Source: Ferrovibrio sp046297895 (lineage in GTDB: Bacteria > Pseudomonadota > Alphaproteobacteria > Ferrovibrionales > Ferrovibrionaceae). From it: 64,000 nucleotides of DNA. Shown here piece after piece: positions 48,082-57,717 of the stretch; positions within the stretch are counted from its first letter, which is position 1; every line of letters begins with the position of its first letter. Location of the stretch: contig NZ_JBKBHC010000006.1 of assembly GCF_046297895.1 (NCBI RefSeq), positions 248,001 through 312,000 on the forward strand. The letters run 5' to 3'. The translations under genes and the position numbers were made by a program. Under the pieces are notes generated by a model. That model saw only the letters and a program-made list of their open reading frames with translations, was not told the origin of the DNA and ran no database searches.

Positions 48082-49260
48082 ATGGCCGAAGTCTCCATTG
48101 CCAATTACATGGTCAATTTCGGGCCGCAGCATCCGGCGGCGCACGGCGTGCTGCGCCTGGTCATGGAACTCGACGGCGAGATCGTCGAGCGCTGCGATCC
48201 GCATATCGGCCTGCTGCATCGCGGCACCGAGAAACTGATCGAGCACAAGACCTATCTGCAGGCGGTGCCGTATTTCGACCGCCTGGATTACGTCGCGCCG
48301 ATGAACCAGGAACATGCCTTCGCACTCGCCACCGAGCGCCTGCTGGGCCTGGAAGTGCCCGCGCGCGGCCAGGCCGTGCGCGTGCTGTTCGCCGAGATCG
48401 GCCGCCTGCTGAACCACCTGCTGAACGTGACCACGCATGCCCTCGACTGCGGCGCCATGACGCCGGCTTTGTGGGGCTTCGAGGAACGCGAGAAGCTGAT
48501 GGAATTCTACGAGGGCGTTTCTGGCGCCCGCATGCATGCCGCTTATTTCCGGCCCGGCGGCGTGCATCAGGACCTGCCCAAGGGCATGGCAGAAGATATC
48601 GTCAAATACCTGCCGCGTATGCTGAAGGTGATTGACGATATCGAGGGCCTGCTGACCGAGAACCGGATCTATCGCCAGCGCAACGTCGATATCGGCGTGA
48701 TCAGCGCCAAGGACGCCATGGACTGGAGCTTCTCCGGTGTGATGCTGCGCGGCTCGGGCGTCGCCTGGGACCTGCGCAAGTCGCAGCCCTACGACGGCTA
48801 CGAGAAATACGATTTCGACATTCCGGTGGGCAAGAACGGCGACTGCTTCGACCGTTATCTCTGCCGCATCGAGGAAATGCGCCAGAGCGCTAAGATCATC
48901 GAACAGGTAGTTGCCAACCTTCCTGGCGGCCCGATCGCCTCCGACGATCGCAAGGTGGTTCCGCCCAAGCGCGGCGAGATGAAGCGTTCGATGGAAGCGC
49001 TGATCCACCACTTCAAACTCTACACCGAAGGCTATCACGTGCCCGAGGGCGAGGTTTATGCCGCCGTCGAGGCGCCGAAGGGCGAGTTCGGCGTGTATCT
49101 GGTGTCGGACGGCTCGAACAAGCCGTATCGCTGCCGCATTCGCGCCCCGGGCTTCCCGCATCTGCAGGCCACCGACTTCATGTCGAAGGGCTACATGCTG
49201 GCCGATGCCGTCTCCATCGTAGGCAACATGGATATCGTGTTCGGGGAGATCGACCGATGA
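48082..49260 (+). CDS. nuoD: NADH-quinone oxidoreductase subunit D
   Basis: This 392-residue 49-kDa-type subunit has the quinone-site region NFGPQHPAAHGVLRLVMELD (about 11-30) with the conserved histidine, HIGLLHRGTEKL, and a C-terminal PGFPHLQATDFMSKGYMLAD. It forms the quinone pocket with NuoB. It starts 1 base after nuoC ends and overlaps nuoE by ATGA. Confidence 0.97.
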   Translation: MAEVSIANYMVNFGPQHPAAHGVLRLVMELDGEIVERCDPHIGLLHRGTEKLIEHKTYLQAVPYFDRLDYVAPMNQEHAFALATERLLGLEVPARGQAVRVLFAEIGRLLNHLLNVTTHALDCGAMTPALWGFEEREKLMEFYEGVSGARMHAAYFRPGGVHQDLPKGMAEDIVKYLPRMLKVIDDIEGLLTENRIYRQRNVDIGVISAKDAMDWSFSGVMLRGSGVAWDLRKSQPYDGYEKYDFDIPVGKNGDCFDRYLCRIEEMRQSAKIIEQVVANLPGGPIASDDRKVVPPKRGEMKRSMEALIHHFKLYTEGYHVPEGEVYAAVEAPKGEFGVYLVSDGSNKPYRCRIRAPGFPHLQATDFMSKGYMLADAVSIVGNMDIVFGEIDR

Positions 49261-49895
49261 GTGGCGTCCATATCGCACCCCCGGAGCTGCAGCCCGCCAG
49301 CTTTGAGTTCACGCCAGAGAACATGGCGCTGGCGAAGACGCATATCGCCAAGTATCCGGAAGGCCGGCAGCAGAGTGCGGTGATGCCGCTGCTCGACATT
49401 GCCCAGCGCCAGCACAACAACTGGTTGCCGCAGGCCGCGATCCGCTACATCGCCGATCTGCTGGGCATGCCGGCGATCCGTGTGCTGGAAGTGGCCAGCT
49501 TCTACACGATGTACAACCTTGCCCCGGTGGGGACGCATTTCGTGCAGGTCTGCACCACCACGCCCTGCTGGCTGCGCGGTTCCGACAAGGTGCTGAGCGC
49601 CTGCAAGAAGCATCTGGGCGTCGGTCCGGGCGAAACCACGCCGGACGGCAAGTTCACCGTGATCGAGGTGGAATGCCTGGGGGCCTGCGTGAATGCCCCG
49701 ATGCTGCAGCTCGGCGACGACTTTTACGAGGATCTCGACGAGGAAAGCACCGGCAAGATCCTCGAGGCGCTGAAACGCGGCGAGACGCCCAAGCCCGGCC
49801 CGCAGAACGGCCGGCTTTCGTCCGAGCCGCTCGGCGGCGCGACCACTCTCACCACTTTCAATCCTGCCGGCGCCGCTGGCGGGAATGACGACTGA
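49257..49895 (+). CDS. nuoE: NADH-quinone oxidoreductase subunit E
   Basis: This 212-residue 24-kDa-type subunit carries the N1a [2Fe-2S] cluster with C99, C104 (VCTTTPCW), C140 and C144 (ECLGACVNAP). A low-complexity C-terminal tail after residue 175 is common in alphaproteobacteria. It works in the NADH-oxidising module with NuoF and NuoG. Confidence 0.96.
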   Translation: MSGVHIAPPELQPASFEFTPENMALAKTHIAKYPEGRQQSAVMPLLDIAQRQHNNWLPQAAIRYIADLLGMPAIRVLEVASFYTMYNLAPVGTHFVQVCTTTPCWLRGSDKVLSACKKHLGVGPGETTPDGKFTVIEVECLGACVNAPMLQLGDDFYEDLDEESTGKILEALKRGETPKPGPQNGRLSSEPLGGATTLTTFNPAGAAGGNDD

Positions 49896-49910
49896 GGCGG
49901 AGCAAGCCCC

Positions 49911-51209
49911 ATGCTTCAGGATAAAGACCGCATCTTCACCAATCTCTACGGCCAGCAGTCGTGGCGATTGGACGCCGCCCGCAAGCGCGGCGACTGGGAC
50001 AACACCAAGGCCATCATCGAGAAGGGCCAGGACTGGATCATCGAAGAGATGAAGAAGTCGGGCCTGCGCGGTCGTGGCGGCGCTGGTTTTCCTACCGGTC
50101 TGAAATGGTCGTTCATGCCCAAGCAGTCGGATGGCCGTCCCAGCTATCTGGTGGTGAATGCCGACGAGGGCGAGCCCGGCACCTGCAAGGACCGCGACAT
50201 GATGCGGCACGACCCGCACAAGCTGGTCGAGGGTTGCCTGATCGCCGGTTTCGCCATGCGCGCCAAGGCCGCCTACATCTATATCCGCGGTGAATTCTAC
50301 CGCGAGGCCGAGAACCTGCAGGGTGCCATCGACGAGGCCTATGCGGCCGGCCTGATCGGCAAGAATGCCTGCGGCACCGGTTTTGATTTCGATGTCTTCG
50401 TGCATCGCGGTGCCGGCGCCTATATCTGCGGCGAGGAAACCGCGCTGATTGAAAGCCTGGAAGGCAAGAAGGGGCAGCCGCGCCTGAAGCCGCCATTCCC
50501 GGCCAACATGGGTGTCTGGGGCTGCCCCACCACGGTGAACAACGTGGAAAGCATCGCGGTGGTGCCGACCATCCTGCGCCGCGGCGGCGAGTGGTTCGCC
50601 GGCATCGGCCGTCCGAACAACACCGGCACCAAAGTCTTCTGCATCTCCGGCCACGTGAACAATCCGTGCAACGTGGAAGAGGAGATGGGCATTCCGCTCA
50701 AGGAACTGATCGAGAAGCATGCCGGCGGCGTGCGCGGCGGCTGGGACAACCTGCTGGCCGTGATCCCGGGTGGCTCATCGGTGCCGCTGCTGCCCAAGTC
50801 GATCTGCGACGACGTGCTGATGGATTTCGACAGCCTGCGCGCCCAGCGTTCGGGCCTGGGCACCGCCGCCGTGATCGTGATGGACAAATCCACCGACATC
50901 GTGCGGGCCATCGCCCGTCTGTCGAAATTCTACAAGCATGAATCCTGCGGCCAGTGCACGCCGTGCCGCGAAGGCACCGGCTGGATGTGGCGCGTGATGG
51001 AGCGTCTGGTCGACGGTCGCGCCGAGAAGCGCGAGATCGACATGCTGCTTGAAGTCACCACGCAGGTGGAGGGCCACACGATCTGTGCGCTGGGCGATGC
51101 CGCGGCGTGGCCGATCCAGGGTCTGATCCGGCATTTCCGCGGCGAAATCGAGCGCCGCATCGACGCCTACCATTCGGGTTCGCCGGTTCTGCCGGCGGCG
51201 GCCGAGTGA
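49911..51209 (+). CDS. nuoF: NADH-quinone oxidoreductase subunit F
   Basis: This 432-residue 51-kDa-type subunit has the NADH/FMN site GLRGRGGAGFPTGLKWSF (about 51-68), FMN region NADEGEPGTCKDRDMMRHDP and the N3 [4Fe-4S] motif SCGQCTPCREGTGW near residue 345. It oxidises NADH and passes electrons from FMN into the cluster chain. Confidence 0.97.
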   Translation: MLQDKDRIFTNLYGQQSWRLDAARKRGDWDNTKAIIEKGQDWIIEEMKKSGLRGRGGAGFPTGLKWSFMPKQSDGRPSYLVVNADEGEPGTCKDRDMMRHDPHKLVEGCLIAGFAMRAKAAYIYIRGEFYREAENLQGAIDEAYAAGLIGKNACGTGFDFDVFVHRGAGAYICGEETALIESLEGKKGQPRLKPPFPANMGVWGCPTTVNNVESIAVVPTILRRGGEWFAGIGRPNNTGTKVFCISGHVNNPCNVEEEMGIPLKELIEKHAGGVRGGWDNLLAVIPGGSSVPLLPKSICDDVLMDFDSLRAQRSGLGTAAVIVMDKSTDIVRAIARLSKFYKHESCGQCTPCREGTGWMWRVMERLVDGRAEKREIDMLLEVTTQVEGHTICALGDAAAWPIQGLIRHFRGEIERRIDAYHSGSPVLPAAAE

Positions 51210-51242
51210 CGGCTGGCTGAGTAGGCGGGGAAGGGTACAAGC

Positions 51243-53303
51243 ATGCCCAAGTTGACCATCGACGGCATCGAAGTGACGGTTGATCCCGGTACCACCGTGC
51301 TGCAGGCCTGCGAACTGGCCGGCAAGGAGATTCCGCGCTTCTGCTATCACGAGCGCCTGACGATTGCCGGCAACTGCCGCATGTGCCTGGTCGAACAGGA
51401 GAAGGCACCCAAGCCGATCGCCTCCTGCGCGATGCCGGCCGCCGACGGCATGGTGATCCACACGGACTCGCCGATGGTCAAGAAGGCCCGCGAAGGCGTG
51501 ATGGAATTCCTGCTGATCAACCATCCGCTGGATTGCCCGATCTGCGACCAGGGCGGCGAATGCGACCTGCAGGACCAGGCCATGGGCTATGGCCGCGGTT
51601 CCTCGCGCTACGACGAGAACAAGCGCGCGGTCAAAGACAAATACATGGGTCCGCTGGTCGAGACGGTGATGACCCGCTGCATCCACTGCACCCGTTGCGT
51701 CCGTTTCGTGACCGAAGTGGCCGGCGTGCCGGAACTCGGCGCCATCGGCCGCGGCGAGGACATGCAGATCACTACCTATCTGGAAAAGGCGATGACGTCC
51801 GAGCTTTCGGGCAACGTGATCGACCTCTGCCCGGTGGGCGCTTTGACCTCCAAGCCCTATGCCTTCACGGCGCGTTCTTGGGAACTGCGCAAGACCGAAA
51901 GTGTGGACGCGATGGACGCTGTCGGCGCGAATATCCGCGTTGATGTCCGTGGCCGCGAGGTGATGCGCATCCTGCCGCGCCTGAACGAGGATGTGAACGA
52001 GGAATGGCTCTCGGACAAGAGCCGCTTTGCCTATGACGGCCTCAAGGCCCGTCGCCTCGACCGCCCTTATGTGCGCAGGAACGGCAAGCTGCAGGAGGCA
52101 ACCTGGGCGGAAGCCTTTGCCGCTGTTGCCGGTGGCCTGAAGGGGCTGACGGGCAGCCAGGTTGCAGCCATTGCCGGCGATCTCGCCTGCGCCGAGAGCG
52201 TCATGGCGCTGAAGGATCTGATGGACAAGCTGGGGTCGCCAAACATCGACTGCCGGCAGGATGGCGCCAAGATCGATCCGACCCTGCGCGCCGGCTATAT
52301 CTTCAACAGCGGCATCGCGGGAATCGACGAGGCCGATGCGATCCTGATCGTGGGCAGCAATCCGCGCCGCGAAGCCGCGCTGATCAACGCCCGCATCCGC
52401 AAGCGCTATCTTACCGGCAAGGTCAAGATCGGCCTGATCGGCGAGCAGGCGCAGCTGACCTATAAGTATGACTATCTCGGTGCCGGCCCGGCCACGCTGA
52501 AGGACATCGCCGAAGGGCGCGGTTTTGCGCAAGTGCTGAAGGCGGCGCAGAAGCCGATGCTGATCCTGGGGCAGGGCGTGCTTGCCCGTGCCGACGGCGC
52601 AGCCGTTCTGGCGCTGGCGAAGCAGGTCGCCGATGCCTGCGGCCTTATCAAGGACGGCTGGAACGGCTTCAACATGCTGCATACCGCCGCGGCCCGTGTC
52701 GGTGCTCTCGATTTGGGTTTCGTGCCCGGTCAGGGCGGCAAGGATGTGGCAGGCATCCTGGCTGCCGCGCAGTCGGGCGAGATCAAGGCGGTCTACCTGC
52801 TGGGTGCCGACGAGGTCGATACGGCCAAACTCGGCTCGGCTTTTGTGATCTATCAGGGCAGCCATGGCGATGCCGGCGCCAAACGCGCGGACGTGATCCT
52901 GCCGGGCGCCGCCTATACTGAAAAGGACGCCTCCTGGGTGAATACCGAGGGGCGGGTCCAACTCGGCCGCCGTGCCGCAGCGCCTCCGGGCGATGCCCGC
53001 GAGGACTGGGCAATCATCCGCGCGCTGTCCGATGTGCTGGGCCAGACGCTGTCTTACGATAACCTGGGCATGCTGCGCCGGCGCATGCTGCAGGCCGCAC
53101 CGCATTTCGGCGCCGTCGACAAGCTGACCCCGGCCGCCTGGGGCAATTTTGGTGCCGCGGGCGCGGTGAGCGACCAGCCCTTCGTGTCGCCGGTCGCCGA
53201 TTTCTACCTGACCAATCCGATCGCCCGCGCCTCTGCGACGATGGCCGAATGCTCGGCCCTTGCCCGCGACGCGGCCATGCCGAAGACGGGTACCCATGAC
53301 TGA
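51243..53303 (+). CDS. nuoG: NADH-quinone oxidoreductase subunit G
   Basis: This 686-residue subunit has, in order, the N1b [2Fe-2S] site (C34, C45, C48, C62), the His/Cys site in HPLDCPICDQGGECDLQDQA (N5) and RCIHCTRC with a later CPVGAL (N4). A molybdopterin-oxidoreductase-like domain without cofactor follows. The length is that of mitochondrial and alphaproteobacterial forms, shorter than E. coli NuoG, and I see no N7 cluster. It overlaps nuoH by 8 bases. Confidence 0.96.
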   Translation: MPKLTIDGIEVTVDPGTTVLQACELAGKEIPRFCYHERLTIAGNCRMCLVEQEKAPKPIASCAMPAADGMVIHTDSPMVKKAREGVMEFLLINHPLDCPICDQGGECDLQDQAMGYGRGSSRYDENKRAVKDKYMGPLVETVMTRCIHCTRCVRFVTEVAGVPELGAIGRGEDMQITTYLEKAMTSELSGNVIDLCPVGALTSKPYAFTARSWELRKTESVDAMDAVGANIRVDVRGREVMRILPRLNEDVNEEWLSDKSRFAYDGLKARRLDRPYVRRNGKLQEATWAEAFAAVAGGLKGLTGSQVAAIAGDLACAESVMALKDLMDKLGSPNIDCRQDGAKIDPTLRAGYIFNSGIAGIDEADAILIVGSNPRREAALINARIRKRYLTGKVKIGLIGEQAQLTYKYDYLGAGPATLKDIAEGRGFAQVLKAAQKPMLILGQGVLARADGAAVLALAKQVADACGLIKDGWNGFNMLHTAAARVGALDLGFVPGQGGKDVAGILAAAQSGEIKAVYLLGADEVDTAKLGSAFVIYQGSHGDAGAKRADVILPGAAYTEKDASWVNTEGRVQLGRRAAAPPGDAREDWAIIRALSDVLGQTLSYDNLGMLRRRMLQAAPHFGAVDKLTPAAWGNFGAAGAVSDQPFVSPVADFYLTNPIARASATMAECSALARDAAMPKTGTHD

Positions 53304-54327
53304 CGCATTCTGGAACACGCTCTGGACCGGTTACGTCTTTCCGGGCGGCCTGATCCTCGTCCACATCCTGATGCTGACGGTACCGCTGCTGATCGCGGTG
53401 GCCTATCTGACGCTGATGGAGCGCAAGGTACTGGCGGCGATGTCGCTGCGCATGGGCCCCAACGTGGTGGGCCCCTTCGGCCTGCTGCAGCCCTTTGCGG
53501 ACGCCGCCAAGCTGATCTTCAAGGAGACCATCATTCCATCGGGCGCGAATAAGTTTCTGTTCGTCGCCGCGCCTTGCATCACCTTCATCCTGGCGCTGAT
53601 CGCCTGGGCGGTGATCCCGGTGTCGGAAGGCTGGGTGATCGCCAACATCAATGTCGGCGTGCTGTATCTCTTCGCGATCTCATCGCTGGGCGTCTACGGC
53701 ATCATCATCGCCGGCTGGTCGTCGAATTCGCGTTACGCCTTCCTTGGCGCGCTGCGCTCCTCGGCGCAGATGGTGTCCTACGAAGTCTCCATGGGCTTCG
53801 TGATCATCACGGTGCTGCTCTGCGTAGGCTCGCTCAATCTCTCGGCCATCGTGGAGGCGCAGAAGACGGTCTGGTTTGCCCTGCCGCTTTTCCCGATGTT
53901 TATCGTTTTCTTCATCTCGGCGCTGGCCGAGACCAACCGCCATCCCTTCGACCTGCCCGAGGCCGAAGCCGAGCTGGTCGCCGGTTATCAGGTCGAATAT
54001 TCGTCGATGACCTTCGCCCTGTTCTTCCTCGGTGAATACGCGAACATGATCCTGATGTCGGGCATGACCACGATCCTGTTCCTCGGGGGCTGGCTGCCGC
54101 CGTTAGACATCGCGCCGTTCAACTGGATTCCGGGCATCGTCTGGTTCTGCCTGAAAATCTTCCTGCTGCTGTTCGTGTTCATCTGGGTGCGCGCCACCGT
54201 TCCGCGTTACCGCTATGACCAGCTCATGCGTCTGGGCTGGAAGGTGTTCCTGCCGTTCTCGCTGTTCTGGGTGGTGGCCACCGCGGGCGTTCTCGTCGCC
54301 TTCGACCTGCTACCGAAAGGGGTGTAA
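53296..54327 (+). CDS. nuoH: NADH-quinone oxidoreductase subunit H
   Basis: The protein has 343 residues from ATG 53296. It is the ND1-type subunit at the junction of the arms, with about eight membrane segments. Signatures are LMERKVLAAMSLRMGPNVVG (about 39-58) and ALAETNRHPFDLPEAEAELV (about 210-229), the acidic loop near the quinone channel. Confidence 0.97.
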   Translation: MTDAFWNTLWTGYVFPGGLILVHILMLTVPLLIAVAYLTLMERKVLAAMSLRMGPNVVGPFGLLQPFADAAKLIFKETIIPSGANKFLFVAAPCITFILALIAWAVIPVSEGWVIANINVGVLYLFAISSLGVYGIIIAGWSSNSRYAFLGALRSSAQMVSYEVSMGFVIITVLLCVGSLNLSAIVEAQKTVWFALPLFPMFIVFFISALAETNRHPFDLPEAEAELVAGYQVEYSSMTFALFFLGEYANMILMSGMTTILFLGGWLPPLDIAPFNWIPGIVWFCLKIFLLLFVFIWVRATVPRYRYDQLMRLGWKVFLPFSLFWVVATAGVLVAFDLLPKGV

Positions 54328-54330
54328 GCC

Positions 54331-54819
54331 ATGGCTCTGCTCGACCGCGGTGCCCGTGCCATCTTCCTCTGGGAAGTGGTGAAGGGGCTTGGCCTGACTT
54401 TCAGCTACATGTTCAAGAAGCGCGCGACGCTGAACTACCCCTACGAAAAAGGCCCGCTCAGCCCGCGGTTCCGCGGCGAGCATGCCCTGCGCCGCTATGC
54501 CAACGGCGAAGAGCGCTGCATCGCCTGCAAGCTGTGCGAGGCGATCTGCCCGGCCCAGGCCATCACCATCGAGGCTGAACCGCGTGAAGACGGTTCCCGC
54601 CGCACCACGCGTTACGACATCGATATGACCAAGTGCATCTATTGCGGCTTCTGTCAGGAAGCCTGTCCGGTGGATGCCATCGTCGAGGGGCCGAATTTCG
54701 AATTCGCCACCGAGACGCGCGAAGAGCTGTTCTACAACAAGGACAAGCTGCTCGCGAATGGCGAGCGCTGGGAATACGAGATTTCGCGCAACATCGCCGC
54801 TGACGCGCCGTACCGCTGA
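54331..54819 (+). CDS. nuoI: NADH-quinone oxidoreductase subunit I
   Basis: This 162-residue 23-kDa-type ferredoxin-like subunit holds clusters N6a and N6b, with the motifs CIACKLCEAICP (C63, 66, 69, 73) and CIYCGFCQEACP (C102, 105, 108, 112). All eight ligands are present. It starts 3 bases after nuoH. Confidence 0.97.
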   Translation: MALLDRGARAIFLWEVVKGLGLTFSYMFKKRATLNYPYEKGPLSPRFRGEHALRRYANGEERCIACKLCEAICPAQAITIEAEPREDGSRRTTRYDIDMTKCIYCGFCQEACPVDAIVEGPNFEFATETREELFYNKDKLLANGERWEYEISRNIAADAPYR

Positions 54820-54845
54820 GCGCATCGCAGGCGAGGGGGTAAACT

Positions 54846-55460
54846 ATGATCATCCAGGCCTTGGCCTTCTACCTGTTCGCAGCGATCACCGTCGCCTCCG
54901 GCTTCATGGTGATCGCCTCGCGTAATCCGGTGCATTCCGTACTCTTCCTGATCCTGGCCTTCTTCAATGCGGCTGGCCTGTTCGTGCTGATGGGCGCGGA
55001 ATTCCTCGGCATGATCCTGGTGATCGTCTATGTCGGCGCCGTGGCGGTACTGTTCCTTTTCGTCGTGATGATGCTCGACATCAATTTCGTCGAACTGCGC
55101 CAGGGTTTCCTGCAATACCTGCCGATTGGCGGCCTGATCGGCCTGATCCTGCTGGTCGAGTTGGCCCTGGTGCTGGGCGGGTGGGTGATTACGCCGGCGG
55201 CGAAGTCGCTTGCCACCGACCCGATCCCGCCGGTTGACCAGGTCACCAACACCCATGCGCTCGGTGCGGTGCTCTATACCAAATACATCTACCTGTTCCA
55301 GGGCGCCGGCCTGATCCTGCTGGTCGCCATGATCGGCGCCATCGTGCTCACCCTGCGCTCGCGTCCGGGCGTAAAGCGCCAGAGCATTTCAGAGCAGGTC
55401 AGCCGCCCGCGCGATGCCGCAGTGGCGATCCGCAAGGTCGAGCCGCGGAAGGGAATCTGA
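54846..55460 (+). CDS. nuoJ: NADH-quinone oxidoreductase subunit J
   Basis: This 204-residue ND6-type membrane subunit has five hydrophobic segments. The typical stretches are RNPVHSVLFLILAFFNAAGL (about 25-44) and GMILVIVYVGAVAVLFLFVV, including the pi-bulge helix important for coupling. A basic C-terminal tail follows the last segment. Confidence 0.95.
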   Translation: MIIQALAFYLFAAITVASGFMVIASRNPVHSVLFLILAFFNAAGLFVLMGAEFLGMILVIVYVGAVAVLFLFVVMMLDINFVELRQGFLQYLPIGGLIGLILLVELALVLGGWVITPAAKSLATDPIPPVDQVTNTHALGAVLYTKYIYLFQGAGLILLVAMIGAIVLTLRSRPGVKRQSISEQVSRPRDAAVAIRKVEPRKGI

Positions 55461-55462
55461 AC

Positions 55463-55771
55463 ATGACCATCGGCCTCGGACACTACCTCACTGTCGCAGC
55501 GATCCTATTCACGCTGGGAATCATCGGCATATTCCTGAACCGCAAGAACGTGATCGTCATCCTGATGTCGATCGAGCTGATGCTGCTAGCGGTGAACCTG
55601 AACCTGGTGGCGTTTTCCACCCACCTGAACGATCTGGTCGGCCAGGTCTTCGCGCTGTTCGTGCTCACCGTTGCGGCGGGCGAGGCGGCAATTGGTCTGG
55701 CGATCCTGGTGGTCTATTTCCGCAACCGCGGCACCATCGCGGTTGAAGACATCAACATGATGAAGGGCTGA
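55463..55771 (+). CDS. nuoK: NADH-quinone oxidoreductase subunit K
   Basis: This 102-residue ND4L-type subunit has three membrane segments. It carries the conserved membrane glutamates in MSIELMLLAVNLNLV (about 35-49) and AAGEAAIGLAILV (about 71-83), part of the proton path. Length is canonical. Confidence 0.96.
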   Translation: MTIGLGHYLTVAAILFTLGIIGIFLNRKNVIVILMSIELMLLAVNLNLVAFSTHLNDLVGQVFALFVLTVAAGEAAIGLAILVVYFRNRGTIAVEDINMMKG

Positions 55772-55778
55772 GGCGGCG

Positions 55779-57713
55779 ATGACGATGTACCATCTGATCG
55801 TTTTCCTGCCCCTGCTGGCCGCGATTATCGCCGGCTTCTTCGGGCGCCGTATCGGCGATGTTGCCGCCATGGCGGTCACCTGCGCCGCTGTGATCGTTTC
55901 TGCCATCCTGTCCTGGATTGCCTTCTATCTGGTGATTTCCAAGGGCATGGTTGTCAACGTGAAGGTTCTGGACTGGATCGATTCCGGCAGCTTCAGCGTC
56001 GACTGGGCGCTGAAGATCGACCAGCTCACCGCCGTCATGCTGGTGGTTGTCAATACCGTGTCGGCCGTCGTGCATGTCTACAGCGTCGGCTACATGAGCC
56101 ATGACGAGCATCGGCCGCGCTTTTTTGCCTATCTGTCGCTGTTCACCTTCGCCATGCTTATGCTGGTGACGGCCGACAACTTCGTGCAGCTCTACATGGG
56201 CTGGGAAGGCGTGGGCCTGGCCTCCTACCTGCTGATCGGTTTCTGGTTCAAGAAACCCTCGGCCAATGCCGCGGCCATCAAGGCTTTCGTGGTCAACCGC
56301 GTCGGCGATTTCGGCTTCGCACTCGGCATCTTCGCGCTGTTCCTGGCCACCGGCTCGGTTACCTTCGATGCCGTCTTCAAGGCCGCGCCGGATCTGGCTG
56401 GCAAGACCTTCCATTTCCTCTGGAAGGACTGGGATATCCTCACGGTTGCCACCTTCCTGCTGTTCCTGGGCGCCATGGGCAAGTCAGCCCAGCTTGGCCT
56501 GCACACCTGGCTGCCGGACGCCATGGAGGGCCCGACCCCTGTTTCGGCCCTGATCCATGCCGCGACGATGGTGACTGCCGGCGTCTTCATGGTGGCACGC
56601 TGTTCGCCGCTGTTCGAATACGCGCCGGACACGCTGGCCTTCGTGGCTGTGATCGGTGCCAGTACGGCCTTCTTCGCAGCCACCGTGGGCCTGGCGCAGA
56701 ACGACATCAAGCGTGTGATCGCCTATTCGACCTGCTCGCAGCTCGGCTACATGTTCTTCGCGCTGGGCGTCTCGGCCTATCCAGCCGCGATCTTCCACCT
56801 GTTCACCCACGCCTTCTTCAAGGCGTTGCTCTTCCTCGGTGCCGGCTCGGTGATTCACGCCGTTGATGGCGAGCAGGACATGCGCAACATGGGCGGTCTG
56901 TGGAAACACATCAAGGTCACCTATGCGATGATGTGGATCGGCAGCCTCGCGCTGGCAGGTTTCCCGATTTTTGCCGGCTATTATTCCAAGGACATGATCC
57001 TGGAAGTGGCTTATGCCGCCGGCGGGGTGGGTACCTATGCCTATGTACTGGGCATGGCCGCAGCGATCCTGACGGCTTTCTATTCCTGGCGCCTGCTGTT
57101 CATGACCTTCCATGGCGCGCCGCGTGCCGACCATCACGTCATGGAGCATGTGCATGAAAGCCCAATGGTGATGTTGGCGCCATTGTTCGTGCTGGCTTTC
57201 GGTGCGGTCTTTGCCGGCATTGCCTTCTATGACGGCTTCGTCGGCCATCACTGGCGCGAATTCTGGGGCGAAGCGATTTTCATCCTGCCCGAGAACAAGG
57301 CCATGGACGAGGCCCATAACGTGCCCTTCCTTGTCAAGGTCGGCCCGATCATCGTTGGCGTCATCGGGATTGCCATCGCCTGGCTGGCCTATATCCGCGA
57401 CACCGGCCTACCCGTGGCGGCGGCCCGTCAGCACCGGATGCTGTATCAGTTCCTGCTGAACAAGTGGTATTTCGACGAGCTTTACGACCGCGTCTTCGTG
57501 CGGCCGTCATTCTGGCTCGGCCGGATATTCTGGAAGGGTGGCGACGGCAAGATCATCGACGGCTTCGGGCCCGATGGTTTCGCCGCCACCGTGGTGCGGT
57601 TGGCCAAGCGGGCCTCGATCCTGCAGACCGGCTATGTCTATCACTATGCCTTCGCCATGCTGATCGGCGTGGCGGCGCTGGTGACCTATTTCTTCAGTGC
57701 GATGGGGCACTAA
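55779..57713 (+). CDS. nuoL: NADH-quinone oxidoreductase subunit L
   Basis: This 644-residue ND5-type antiporter-like subunit has about 15-16 membrane segments and the lateral helix at the C-terminus. Core motifs: MGWEGVGLASYLLIGFWF (about 138-155), HTWLPDAMEGPTPVSALIHA (about 242-261) and a KRVIAYSTCSQLGYMFFALG stretch. It pumps protons at the distal end of the membrane arm. Confidence 0.97.
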   Translation: MTMYHLIVFLPLLAAIIAGFFGRRIGDVAAMAVTCAAVIVSAILSWIAFYLVISKGMVVNVKVLDWIDSGSFSVDWALKIDQLTAVMLVVVNTVSAVVHVYSVGYMSHDEHRPRFFAYLSLFTFAMLMLVTADNFVQLYMGWEGVGLASYLLIGFWFKKPSANAAAIKAFVVNRVGDFGFALGIFALFLATGSVTFDAVFKAAPDLAGKTFHFLWKDWDILTVATFLLFLGAMGKSAQLGLHTWLPDAMEGPTPVSALIHAATMVTAGVFMVARCSPLFEYAPDTLAFVAVIGASTAFFAATVGLAQNDIKRVIAYSTCSQLGYMFFALGVSAYPAAIFHLFTHAFFKALLFLGAGSVIHAVDGEQDMRNMGGLWKHIKVTYAMMWIGSLALAGFPIFAGYYSKDMILEVAYAAGGVGTYAYVLGMAAAILTAFYSWRLLFMTFHGAPRADHHVMEHVHESPMVMLAPLFVLAFGAVFAGIAFYDGFVGHHWREFWGEAIFILPENKAMDEAHNVPFLVKVGPIIVGVIGIAIAWLAYIRDTGLPVAAARQHRMLYQFLLNKWYFDELYDRVFVRPSFWLGRIFWKGGDGKIIDGFGPDGFAATVVRLAKRASILQTGYVYHYAFAMLIGVAALVTYFFSAMGH

Positions 57714-57717
57714 TCCG

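Noticed and set aside
50775..53318. Long open frame of 847 codons on the minus strand
   Set aside because: It lies antisense to nuoF and nuoG, whose products carry all cluster motifs. Its translation is His/Arg/Gly-rich with no family signature, the usual shadow of a GC-rich gene.
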